Shown piece by piece: positions 18,436 through 26,519 of a DNA stretch of 64,000 bases. The notes below the pieces were generated by a model that saw nothing but the letters and a program-made list of their open reading frames with translations, ran no database searches and was not told the origin of the DNA. The translations under genes were made by a program, and so were the position numbers. How positions within the stretch are numbered: the first letter of the stretch is position 1; every line of letters begins with the position of its first letter. This DNA comes from Porphyromonadaceae bacterium UBA4262 (lineage in GTDB: Bacteria; Bacteroidota; Bacteroidia; Bacteroidales; Muribaculaceae): NCBI GenBank assembly GCA_002396085.1, contig DGWI01000028.1:15293-79292 (forward strand). The letters run 5' to 3'.

Positions 18436-19605
18436 GTGCTGCGACTATTTTTCAATGAATCGATCAAGCGTGGACTGGTGCAACTGGTCCGGCGGCAACT
18501 CTATTGGATTGTGATGATGGTGTTGCCCATCGTGTGCACTGTGTTCTTTCTCGATCTCATGAAGGGGGGCGTGGTCGAGCGTGTGCCTGTGGGCATCGTC
18601 GACCTGGACAACTCGGCCGTGTCGCGACGCATCGAGCGGAATCTGGATGCCATGCAGCAGGTTAGCATTCGTCAGCACTATACCGACTATCACGAGGCAC
18701 TGCAAGCTGTGCAGCGGGGCGACATTTATGGCTTCATCTTCTTGCCCGAGCGACTTGAACACAAGGCACTGTCAGGACAAGAACCCGTGGTGAGTTACTA
18801 TGTCAACTATGCTTATTTCTCGCCGGCTTCCATGCAGTACAAGGGGTACAAGACCACCACACTGCTGGCCAATGGCGCCATTGCCAAGACCACTATTGAG
18901 GCAACAGGCTTGCTGAGTGAGCAGGGTGTGATGAACTTGCTTCAACCCGTCCTGACTCAGATACATTCGTTGAACAACCCATGGCTCAGTTACGGATACT
19001 ACCTCAACCTGTCGTTCATCCCCTGCATGCTGGCGTTGTTCATCTTGTTAGCCACGGCATTCAGCATCGGCACCGAGTTGAAGTATGGCACTTGCCGCGA
19101 GTGGATTGCCTCGGCGGGGCAATCGATGGAGTTTGCTTTGTTTGGCAAGTTGGCACCGCACACGTTCATCTTCACTTGCACGGGCTGGATGATTCAGTTC
19201 TTGATGTACCGTGTCTACGACTTGCCGCTCAACTGCAACCCCTGGCACATGTTGCTAGCCATGCCGTTGCTTGTGCTTGCCAATCAGGGTTTTGCCCTGC
19301 TCATGATGTGCATCGCGCCCAACTTCCGCTTTGGCACCACGTTGTGCACCTTGTTGGGTATGCTTTCGTTCTCGTTCTGTGGCTTCTCATTACCCGAGGA
19401 GGCAATGTATGGCTGGGTGCGTGCCTTGGGCTATGTGATGCCCATCAAGTACTATTTCCTGCTCTCAATTGACCAGGCGTTGAATGGCATACCATTCTAT
19501 TATTCACGTTATTACTATGCAGCACTCATTGTATTCATCGCCTTGCCCTGGCCGTTGTTGTGGCGGCTCAAGCGTGAGTGTCTGCATCCCGTCTATGTGC
19601 CATGA
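18436..19605 (+). CDS. ABC-2 type transporter permease (first of pair)
   Basis: A protein of 389 residues starting at a GTG codon; no in-frame ATG occurs near the N-terminus. One membrane segment lies near residues 18-38, followed by a large periplasmic domain (about 40-180, with GIVDLDNSAVSRRIERNLDA), then five or so hydrophobic segments, the usual layout of ABC2_membrane_3 (YhhJ/YbhR-like) permeases. It overlaps the next gene by an ATGA junction, so the two subunits are probably translationally coupled and form a heterodimer. No ATP-binding gene is adjacent. Confidence 0.85.
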   Translation: MLRLFFNESIKRGLVQLVRRQLYWIVMMVLPIVCTVFFLDLMKGGVVERVPVGIVDLDNSAVSRRIERNLDAMQQVSIRQHYTDYHEALQAVQRGDIYGFIFLPERLEHKALSGQEPVVSYYVNYAYFSPASMQYKGYKTTTLLANGAIAKTTIEATGLLSEQGVMNLLQPVLTQIHSLNNPWLSYGYYLNLSFIPCMLALFILLATAFSIGTELKYGTCREWIASAGQSMEFALFGKLAPHTFIFTCTGWMIQFLMYRVYDLPLNCNPWHMLLAMPLLVLANQGFALLMMCIAPNFRFGTTLCTLLGMLSFSFCGFSLPEEAMYGWVRALGYVMPIKYYFLLSIDQALNGIPFYYSRYYYAALIVFIALPWPLLWRLKRECLHPVYVP

Positions 19606-20924
19606 CCACTGACCGTCGACATAATCCCCTGCTGCGTTGGTTGCACGACATCTATCTGGTGTGGAAACGCGAGTTCTGGTTCTCGTTTCACGACGAGGGC
19701 GTTATCATCTTCTTCCTGGTCCTGTGCCTGGTCTATCCTGTGTTGTATGCCTTGATCTATAACACTGAGACTGCTCACGACGTGACTGTGGTGGTGGTCG
19801 ATGATGACCGTTCGGCCGACTCGCGGCAATTTTCCCGCATGCTTGATGCTACGCCCGAGGCTTGCGTGGTACAGTATGTCCCTACCATTGCCGACGCTCA
19901 ACGGTGCATGCATGAGAAGGAGTGTTATGGCATTGTGCACTTTGACAAGGGGTTTGGCCAGCGCGTTCACCGTGGCGAGCAGGCCCATGTCACGCTCTAC
20001 TGCGACATGGGTGTGATGATTCGTTACAAGCAGTTGATGATGGCCATGACAGCAGTTCAGCAGACCTTTAATAGCCAGTTGTTGCAACAGCGGCTCAGTG
20101 TTGTGCCAGTCAGCATGAACTCTGGCTCTATCGGCAACGAGCAGGTGGCGTTGGGCAACACCAGCATGGGGCTTGGTTCGGCAGTGCTGCCTGCCATCTT
20201 CATCCTCGTGTTGCAGCAGAGTATGTTGCTCGGCATCTGCATGTTGCATGGTGGTAGTCGTGAACGTCGCCTGCACAACCAGGGTGTCGACCCGCTTGAG
20301 ATACCTGCAGGTGTGTCGGCTTCAATCTTGGGCAAGTCGCTTTGCTACTGGATGATTTATATCATCCCTACCATCTATACCTTAGTTATTGCACCCAAGT
20401 TCTTCGACTTCCCCCAGGTGGGTGACCTGCGTGGCATCTTGGTGCTGGTGTTGCCTTTCTTGTTGGCATCATCGTTCATGGGGCAAGCCTTGAAGATTTT
20501 TGCCAACGACCGCGAGTCCACCTTTATCGCATTGGTGTTCACCTCGTTGATTTTCGTGTTCCTGTCGGGCATCTCCTGGCCGCGTTGCAGCATGAGTCCG
20601 TTGTGGCTCATCGCAGGCAACTTCGTTCCATCGACATGGGCGGTCAACGCCTATGTGCAGATGCAGAGCAATGGAGCGACACTGGCGCAACAGTCCACTG
20701 CCTACTGGATGTTGTGGGTGCTGACGGGGGTGATGTTTGTTTTGGCTTATGCTGTCGAACGCTTTATTTGCCGTAGGCGTTATCGCCGCATGCAGCACTA
20801 TGCCAAGCGTGATGCGATGGCACTCATCCGCGAGGAGTATCGCCGTCAAGCCATCGATGTCTTGCCCGAGAATATCAACCAAGCCGACTTCGGTATCCCT
20901 GGTGGCATGCTCGATGAGCAATAA
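19602..20924 (+). CDS. ABC-2 type transporter permease (second of pair)
   Basis: A protein of 440 residues. I start at the ATG at 19602, which overlaps the stop of the first permease (ATGA), not at an earlier in-frame codon. It has the same layout as its partner: one membrane segment (about residues 30-50), a periplasmic loop with VVVVDDDRSADSRQFSRMLD, then several membrane spans and a basic cytoplasmic tail (RRRYRRMQHYAKRDAMALIR). With the TolC and HlyD genes it forms a tripartite exporter. The absence of an ATPase gene in the operon is notable: either an unlinked ATPase serves it or the pair works differently. Confidence 0.85.
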   Translation: MTTDRRHNPLLRWLHDIYLVWKREFWFSFHDEGVIIFFLVLCLVYPVLYALIYNTETAHDVTVVVVDDDRSADSRQFSRMLDATPEACVVQYVPTIADAQRCMHEKECYGIVHFDKGFGQRVHRGEQAHVTLYCDMGVMIRYKQLMMAMTAVQQTFNSQLLQQRLSVVPVSMNSGSIGNEQVALGNTSMGLGSAVLPAIFILVLQQSMLLGICMLHGGSRERRLHNQGVDPLEIPAGVSASILGKSLCYWMIYIIPTIYTLVIAPKFFDFPQVGDLRGILVLVLPFLLASSFMGQALKIFANDRESTFIALVFTSLIFVFLSGISWPRCSMSPLWLIAGNFVPSTWAVNAYVQMQSNGATLAQQSTAYWMLWVLTGVMFVLAYAVERFICRRRYRRMQHYAKRDAMALIREEYRRQAIDVLPENINQADFGIPGGMLDEQ

Positions 20925-21081
20925 TCATCTGTTCTAGACTGAATGTAAATAAATAATTGAGGCTGTTGAGTATTATCAATGGCCTTGATTGTTTTACGGC
21001 CTTGTGGAATTGGCAAAATGTTGTACGCCTACTAGTTTTGGGAGCATTATGTAGAAAAAAGTTAATTATTTAGGAATAATG

Positions 21082-21112
21082 TTGGTGGATTGCTTTGTTT
21101 GTTGTAAATTTG
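21082..21112 (+). promoter_or_regulatory. Promoter of the T9SS cargo gene at 21.2 kb
   Basis: TAAATTTG (21105-21112) fits the -7 box, with TTGG (21082-21085) as a weak -33 at 19 bp. The untranslated leader would be about 100 nt and AT-rich. Confidence 0.5.
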
Positions 21113-21220
21113 CCACAAGCGATAAGGACGCATTTTGACAGTGATGGTGTAGTTGTATAATTATTGCTGACAAATTGTGTATTTGTGAATTTTACTAACT
21201 TATTTTAAAATCAAATGCTT

Positions 21221-22939
21221 ATGAAAAAGATGATTACATCTGTTGTGTTGCTTGCGGCAATGGCTACCAGTGCAATGGCTCAGTCGCCCTATGGCAATAT
21301 CACCGACAAGAATGACGCCTACATTAATGCCAGACAGGAGCGCGTCATCAACAAGAATGTGCGTTTTGCCGACCCGGTGTCAATCTCAGGCCCACGTCGT
21401 GTGGCTGCTGCTCCCACCGAGCTTGACCCCAGCCTTTTCGTCCAGCCCGAAGGCGAGTTGCAGTTGATGCGCCGCTCGGGTGTCGATTACCTGCCTGTAT
21501 GGGGCTCGCCCGCTCCTGCCGAATATACCGAGAAGGGAACATACGTGGTCAAGGGTACTGATGGCAACTACTACTTCAAGAATTTCATCACCAACATGTG
21601 CAATGGTGGCACATGGGTCAAGGGTGATGTCGAGGGCAATGTCATATCGGTTAAGACAGGACAGATTTGCGCCCAACTTTATTATGGCACCAACAACGAT
21701 TTGTTCACCTACTATTTGTTCGGTCTTCGTGGCGAGGAGCAGACCGGTGTCGACTACAACGGCAACGAGTACACCTACACGGTGTATGTTCCCGATGAGA
21801 ATGTCACCGAGATCCTGTTCACCATCGAGGACGATGGCACCATCACCTCGCAGGACAGCGAGTTGCTCTACGGTGGTGTCGAGGAGGTGGACGGCGCCTA
21901 CAACTGGCCGGGCCAGGGCGACATGGACTGCACGTTCTACCCGTTCGATGAGGAGCCCCAGACTGCACCCGAGGGTGTCGAGTTCAGCGACTATGTGATG
22001 AGTTACAACGCTTACATGTCCGACCTCGCATTCAAGGTTGTACAAGGTGCAGTCGCCGACAACATGTTCTATGTCAAGTTTGCTGACATTGTTCCCGATG
22101 GTGTCGTTATGGCTACAATCGACGGTGACAAGGCTACATTTGCAACCAACCAGTTCCTGGGTGTCGACAAGACCTATAGCACCCTGGCTTACCTCAAGGC
22201 TACTCACTTCTACAAGGAGGTGGACGAGTGGGGATGGGCCACAGTCTATAGCGATGAAATCGATGAGCTGGTGCTTGACTTTGACGCAGCCATCAACAAA
22301 ATCACCAATGTGGGTGACGATGGTCTGGTCATCAATGCAGGCAAGGCGACGGTGAGCACTCACGAGTCTTATCCTTCGACCGCATTCTACCAGTTCGCCG
22401 AGGAGTCGGTGACACCTGCATCGCCTGTGTGGGTGCAGTACATGCCTTACACCGAGACCGAGTATTATGCTTGGGGTTATGCCGGATTTGACATCTACAC
22501 CACCGATGTCGATGGCAACTACATCTTGCCCGACAAGTTGTACTACACTTGCTACCTTGATGATGCTCCGCTCGTGTTCAGTGCCGAGACCTATACCGAC
22601 CTCACCGAGGATATGGTCGAAGTGCCCTATGCTTATTCTAATAATGATATCGTTGGCGGTGGATATAAGACTCACTACATCTACTTCCACACGGGCGACT
22701 TCGCACGCTTCGGTGTGCAGACCATCTACAAGGGTGGCGGTGACGATAAGCGTTCGCCCATTGTTTACTATGGCGACGAGACTGGTATCGATGCACCTGC
22801 TAGCGATGCAACCGTTGTCTCAACCACCTATCTTGACCTGATGGGTCGTCAGCACAGTGGCCTGACTCATGGCATCAACATTGTGGTTGTCAAGTACTCG
22901 GATGGCACAGTCAAGACTGGCAAGGTGATGGTCAAGTAA
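21221..22939 (+). CDS. Secreted T9SS cargo protein, acidic repeat family
   Basis: A protein of 572 residues. I take the second of two close ATGs (21221) because the context GCTTATGAAAAAG recurs at other cargo genes in the window. Signal peptide MKKMITSVVLLAAMATSAMA ends before QSPYG. The mature protein is acidic and rich in Tyr, Asp and Gly. Its YYFKNFI, GTWVKGDVEGNVISV and DDGTITSQDSELLYGG elements match, in the same order, the repeat of the proteins at 26.5 and 28.6 kb. The C-terminus, YLDLMGRQHSGLTHGINIVV followed by VKTGKVMVK, is a type-A-like T9SS sorting domain. It should be exported through the outer membrane by T9SS and trimmed by PorU. Function beyond that is unknown. Confidence 0.72.
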   Translation: MKKMITSVVLLAAMATSAMAQSPYGNITDKNDAYINARQERVINKNVRFADPVSISGPRRVAAAPTELDPSLFVQPEGELQLMRRSGVDYLPVWGSPAPAEYTEKGTYVVKGTDGNYYFKNFITNMCNGGTWVKGDVEGNVISVKTGQICAQLYYGTNNDLFTYYLFGLRGEEQTGVDYNGNEYTYTVYVPDENVTEILFTIEDDGTITSQDSELLYGGVEEVDGAYNWPGQGDMDCTFYPFDEEPQTAPEGVEFSDYVMSYNAYMSDLAFKVVQGAVADNMFYVKFADIVPDGVVMATIDGDKATFATNQFLGVDKTYSTLAYLKATHFYKEVDEWGWATVYSDEIDELVLDFDAAINKITNVGDDGLVINAGKATVSTHESYPSTAFYQFAEESVTPASPVWVQYMPYTETEYYAWGYAGFDIYTTDVDGNYILPDKLYYTCYLDDAPLVFSAETYTDLTEDMVEVPYAYSNNDIVGGGYKTHYIYFHTGDFARFGVQTIYKGGGDDKRSPIVYYGDETGIDAPASDATVVSTTYLDLMGRQHSGLTHGINIVVVKYSDGTVKTGKVMVK

Positions 22940-22972
22940 TCACACAGCGAGAACGCTAAGTGGCAATATAGC

Positions 22973-23010
22973 CGGCGCGGCAGTACTATCCTACTGCCGC
23001 GCCGATTTTT
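22973..23010 (+). terminator. Terminator after the 21.2-kb cargo gene
   Basis: A 13-bp perfect stem CGGCGCGGCAGTA/TACTGCCGCGCCG with a 6-nt loop is followed by ATTTTT. Confidence 0.88.
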
Positions 23011-23068
23011 GTTCGGTGGCCGGGGCATTATTATCGTTGGTGGCTATGGGTGGTCAGGAAAAAAGTGT

Positions 23069-23076
23069 TAACTTTG
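23069..23076 (+). promoter_or_regulatory. -7 box of the kdsC-like/maf pair
   Basis: TAACTTTG fits TAnnTTTG and lies 30 bp before the ATG at 23107. The -33 element is not clear. Confidence 0.5.
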
Positions 23077-23106
23077 CGCCGTTAATTTGTTAAATGACGA
23101 TTGTTG

Positions 23107-23634
23107 ATGAATAATAAGATAGATTATGACTTGTCGCTGATACGCGGCATCGTGTTTGATGTCGACGGGGTGCTCTCGCCGTCGACCATTCCGCTGCATC
23201 CGTCGGGCGAGCCGATGCGCATGGTCAACATCAAGGACGGCTATGCCTTGCAACTGGCTGTGAAGCATGGGCTGCAGATTGCTATTCTCAGTGGTGCTGC
23301 CACCGAGGCTATCCGTGTGCGATTTGAGGGGCTGGGTGTGCAGGATGTATATCTGGGTGCGGCTATGAAGTTGCCCGTGTTTGAGCAGTGGATGGCCAAG
23401 TATGGCTTCACGGCTCGACAGGTTGCCTTTGTGGGCGATGACATCCCCGACATGCAGGTGATGCGTGCGGCTGGGCTCGCTGTGGCACCTGCCGATGCTG
23501 CACCCGAGTGCCGTGAGGCTGCCCGCTATGTGTCGCCCTGTAACGGTGGCTATGGTGTGGGGCGCGACTTGCTTGAGCAGGTGATGCGTGCGCAGGGCTT
23601 GTGGCTTGACGACAAGCATGCCTTCGGTTGGTAA
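23107..23634 (+). CDS. KdsC-like HAD phosphatase (KDO 8-phosphate phosphatase family)
   Basis: A protein of 175 residues, the normal size for KdsC, a HAD enzyme that dephosphorylates 3-deoxy-D-manno-octulosonate 8-phosphate in LPS inner-core synthesis. HAD motif I is FDVDGVLS; motif II is the SG of ILSGAATEA; the Lys of AAMKLPVFEQW and the acidic motif VGDDIPDMQVM complete the site. I use the ATG at 23107 rather than the TTG at 23101. It is followed after 49 bp by maf. KDO phosphatase is the likeliest role, but related HAD phosphatases cannot be excluded by eye. Confidence 0.82.
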   Translation: MNNKIDYDLSLIRGIVFDVDGVLSPSTIPLHPSGEPMRMVNIKDGYALQLAVKHGLQIAILSGAATEAIRVRFEGLGVQDVYLGAAMKLPVFEQWMAKYGFTARQVAFVGDDIPDMQVMRAAGLAVAPADAAPECREAARYVSPCNGGYGVGRDLLEQVMRAQGLWLDDKHAFGW

Positions 23635-23683
23635 GGATAGGCAATTTTCAATTCACAATTCTCAATTTTCAATTAAAACAGCT

Positions 23684-24250
23684 GTGTTAGAAGATTACGA
23701 TATCGTGCTGGGCAGCCATTCACCGCGCCGACAGCAGTTGCTCAGCGATCTGGACATTAAATTCAGGGTTGAGGTCATCGAGGGTATTGCCGAAGACTAT
23801 CCGGCCGACATGCCCGCCGATGATGTGGCTCAATTCTTGGCTATTCAGAAGGCCAAGCCCTATCGGTTGAGTGGCAACGAAATGCTCATCACCGCCGACA
23901 CCATTGTGGTGCTTGATGGTCAAGTGCTGGGCAAGCCCGCTGATGCTGCCGAGGCACATGCCATGCTGCGTGCACTCAGTGGCAAGACGCATCATGTCAT
24001 CACGGGGGTCTGTGTGACTACACCAACTGGGCAGCAGGCCTTTGCCGACACTACCGAGGTCGAGTTTGTCGAACTCACTGATGACGAGATAGACTATTAC
24101 GTCGAGCATTACCGTCCACTGGACAAGGCGGGTGCTTACGGCATACAGGAGTGGATTGGCTACATGGGTGTGAAGGGCATCAATGGCTGCTTCTACAACG
24201 TGATGGGGCTCCCCGTCCCCCGCCTCTACGCCCTTCTCAAGAGTCTGTAA
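23684..24250 (+). CDS. maf: Maf family nucleotide pyrophosphatase
   Basis: A protein of 188 residues. The family start IVLGSHSPRRQQLLSDL sits just after a GTG at 23684, which I take as the start; the 32 codons before it translate AT-rich repeat sequence. Other marks are AEDYP, ITADTIVVLDGQVLGKP (with the catalytic Asp) and YGIQEWIGYMGVKGINGCFY. Maf proteins hydrolyse nucleoside triphosphates, usually dTTP/UTP for the type with this signature, to remove modified nucleotides. The 3' end overlaps the convergent ATP-grasp-like gene by 14 bp. Confidence 0.88.
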   Translation: MLEDYDIVLGSHSPRRQQLLSDLDIKFRVEVIEGIAEDYPADMPADDVAQFLAIQKAKPYRLSGNEMLITADTIVVLDGQVLGKPADAAEAHAMLRALSGKTHHVITGVCVTTPTGQQAFADTTEVEFVELTDDEIDYYVEHYRPLDKAGAYGIQEWIGYMGVKGINGCFYNVMGLPVPRLYALLKSL

Positions 24251-25304
24251 CGCTGGCGGCGAAGTGGGCTGGCGGCGTCAGTGACCTGCCGGTGGGGTGA
24301 GGCGCTGCGGTGATGCGGTAGGTGCCGCGCAGGCCGTGACGATCGCCCAGTGCGCTGCACACGAGTCCCATGGTGCAGCGTAGATTGACCTCGACGCAGG
24401 GGTTCAGCGCGATATGACCGTCGGGGTGGTGATATAACATCATATCAACCCCCAAATGTCCGTCATAGTCAGTCGCAATGAGTTGCTCGATGGCTTGCGA
24501 CAAGGCGTCGACAGCCCTGTCAATATCAGGATATAGCATGGCGATGCGACTGTGCAATGCCTGATGCGAATCAACTATCCCACCAGCATACTGGTGGTGG
24601 AAATCATTCTCAAATACCGAGAAGCCAATCAGTCGGGCTGTACCCTCACGGCACAGCCACTCGGTGGCGAAGTCTTGAATGCGCTCCAGTCCCTGCTCGC
24701 ACAGGATGGAGCCTTGTCGTCGCAGGCCGCCGTGGCACCACTGCCACAGGTGGGCATCGTTCATGTCTAGCACACGATACACGCCCTGACCGCTGCCCGA
24801 CCACGGCAACTTCAAGTAGCATCCGGGATGCTTGGCTGCCCAGTCCTTGACGGCATCGAGTGTGAACAACTCGACTGGAGTGGGGCAGAGGTCTGGTCCC
24901 ATGAGGTGTTGCAGCAGGCGATGCATGGCGATGCTGGTGCGACGATGCGCCAGCCGATGCACAGCCTCGATGCGTTCGGCACTGGGTAGCAGATGCTCGG
25001 GTGCGCCCAGGCGTTGCAACGTGCGCCGCGTGGCGCGGCTCCAACCCCATGGCACAAATTCACCCACACTGAGCGATGGCAACTCGACGGGAGTGATGAT
25101 GTCAACCCCTAGTCCTTGCTGCAAGAGCCAGTCGCGGTCGGTCACGTCGTTGCACAGCACACGGTCGCCAGGGCTGGCGAGCCAGGCGGGCAACAAGCGC
25201 AAGTCATGACGCAATTGTGCCGCACGTGGCGGGGCGGTGTAGTTCAGCCCCCCATTGGCCAGTGCCAGGTCGTTCTCGGGGTTAAAGTACCAGATCTTCA
25301 TCAT
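24237..25304 (-). CDS. ATP-grasp-like conserved protein
   Basis: A protein of 355 residues; I start at the ATG at 25304 just before KIWYFNPENDLALANG, which looks like a true N-terminus. The C-terminal half looks like an ATP-grasp fold: YLKLPWSGSGQGVYRV, GSILCEQGLE, and an acidic, Asn-containing end (GVDMMLYHH, CVEVNLRCTMG) able to bind Mg-ATP. Family members join carboxylates to amines, but the substrate here is unknown. The start overlaps the 3' end of dinB by 23 bp, so the two may be coupled. Confidence 0.6.
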   Translation of the reverse strand: MMKIWYFNPENDLALANGGLNYTAPPRAAQLRHDLRLLPAWLASPGDRVLCNDVTDRDWLLQQGLGVDIITPVELPSLSVGEFVPWGWSRATRRTLQRLGAPEHLLPSAERIEAVHRLAHRRTSIAMHRLLQHLMGPDLCPTPVELFTLDAVKDWAAKHPGCYLKLPWSGSGQGVYRVLDMNDAHLWQWCHGGLRRQGSILCEQGLERIQDFATEWLCREGTARLIGFSVFENDFHHQYAGGIVDSHQALHSRIAMLYPDIDRAVDALSQAIEQLIATDYDGHLGVDMMLYHHPDGHIALNPCVEVNLRCTMGLVCSALGDRHGLRGTYRITAAPHPTGRSLTPPAHFAASVTDS

Positions 25305-26370
25305 CAAACAGGGTGGGTTCTTGAGGCATAGACAAGTCATGGGCTGGACGTGGAGGATGGCTCACCGTCAACCCGAGCAGGCGCACCGGATGGCTGCTGA
25401 AGTCTACCTCGCGCAGCAGTTGCTTGGCCATGGGCAGAATCTGGTCCTTGCTGTGCAGCACCTCTTCTTGCGTGAAACTGCGGGTAATCTGCACAAAGTC
25501 GTGAAACTTGACCTTCAACGTCAGTGTTGTGCCCTCAAATCCGCTGCGCTCCAGCCGGCCCAGCAACTCGTTGGTGATGTGAGTCAACTCGATGATGGCG
25601 GCGGTCTGTGTGGTGATGTCCTCGGTGTAGGTGCGCTCACAGCCCACGCTCTTGCGCACCCACTGGGTCACTACAGGGCGGTCATCGATGCCGCGGGCAA
25701 AGTTGTAGAACACAGCACCCATTTTCCCGAAGTGTGCCGTGAGCAGACTCAGCGGCTTGTCGCGCAGGTCAGCACCCGTGTGGATGCCCAGGGCATGCAT
25801 GCGAGCCGCTGTCTTCTCGCCCACGCCCCAGAATCGTTCAATCTTCAGTCCGGCGATGAAGTCGAGGGCACGATCGGGGTGCACGGTGCACAGGCCATCG
25901 GGCTTGCGATAGTCGCTCGCGACCTTGGCCAGAAACTTGCAGTAGCTCACGCCAGCCGAGGCGGTGAGACGCGTCTCGGCCTTGATGCGCTGCTTGATCT
26001 CGCGGGCGATGTCAACGGCCAGAGCGATGCCTGGCTTATTGCTGGTCACATCCAGATAGGCCTCGTCCAGGCTCAGCGGCTCGATGAGGTCGGTGTAGTC
26101 GCTGAAGATGTTGCGTATCTGCATCGATACGGCCTTGTACTTGTCGAAGTGTGGCTCGACGACCACCAGATGGGGACACAGGCGGTGGGCCGTGCGAATG
26201 GCCTGGGCCGAGTGTACGCCATAGCGTCGTGCCACATAGTTGGCCGTCGACACCACCCCGCGCGGACCATCAAAACCCACTGCTACGGGCTGGCCCACGA
26301 GGCTTGGGTTGTCTCGCTCCTCGACCGAGACAAAGAATGCGTCCATATCGACGTGAATAATCTTGCGCAT
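25282..26370 (-). CDS. dinB: DNA polymerase IV (Y-family, error-prone)
   Basis: A protein of 362 residues starting at the ATG at 26370 (MRKIIHVDMDAFFVSVEERD). The catalytic acidic residues are in HVDMDAFF and in SLDEAYLDV; the Y-family little-finger domain occupies about residues 235-345. The C-terminus QEPTLFDDE resembles a beta-clamp binding peptide. Pol IV copies past DNA lesions and raises mutation under stress. A -7 box lies 10 bp before the start, and a 9-bp-period TCTAG array lies over its upstream region. It overlaps the downstream ATP-grasp-like gene. Confidence 0.93.
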   Translation of the reverse strand: MRKIIHVDMDAFFVSVEERDNPSLVGQPVAVGFDGPRGVVSTANYVARRYGVHSAQAIRTAHRLCPHLVVVEPHFDKYKAVSMQIRNIFSDYTDLIEPLSLDEAYLDVTSNKPGIALAVDIAREIKQRIKAETRLTASAGVSYCKFLAKVASDYRKPDGLCTVHPDRALDFIAGLKIERFWGVGEKTAARMHALGIHTGADLRDKPLSLLTAHFGKMGAVFYNFARGIDDRPVVTQWVRKSVGCERTYTEDITTQTAAIIELTHITNELLGRLERSGFEGTTLTLKVKFHDFVQITRSFTQEEVLHSKDQILPMAKQLLREVDFSSHPVRLLGLTVSHPPRPAHDLSMPQEPTLFDDEDLVL

Positions 26371-26379
26371 AACCAACTG

Positions 26380-26387
26380 CAAAGGTA
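26380..26387 (-). promoter_or_regulatory. -7 box of dinB
   Basis: TACCTTTG on the minus strand fits TAnnTTTG, 9 bp before the dinB ATG. The matching -33 position falls inside the first units of the TCTAG array. Confidence 0.6.
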
Positions 26388-26395
26388 CAAAAAAA

Positions 26396-26449
26396 TCTAG
26401 AGATTCTAGTGCGTCTAGTCAGTCTAGACCATCTAGAGTCTCTAGATTT
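26396..26449. repeat. Six-unit 9-bp array with invariant TCTAG
   Basis: Six consecutive 9-mers each begin TCTAG and end in four variable bases: TCTAGAGAT, TCTAGTGCG, TCTAGTCAG, TCTAGACCA, TCTAGAGTC, TCTAGATTT. The CTAG cores are at 26397, 26406, 26415, 26424, 26433 and 26442, exactly 9 bp apart. It lies between dinB and the next cargo gene, over the dinB upstream region. Confidence 0.9.
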
Positions 26450-26519
26450 CAAGTTTGGTCAGGTTTCAGGCCAGTGGCAGGGGATAAACCCTAACCCTTA
26501 ACCCTTCAACCAGCAAGTC

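Noticed and set aside
21386..22690. Long minus-strand frame opposite the 21.2-kb cargo gene
   Set aside because: Shadow of a Gly/Asp/Val-rich gene; no start signal or recognisable domain.
23588..23683. A longer Maf protein starting at 23588
   Set aside because: The extra residues would overlap the upstream gene and translate AT-rich repeat sequence; the family start lies at 23684.
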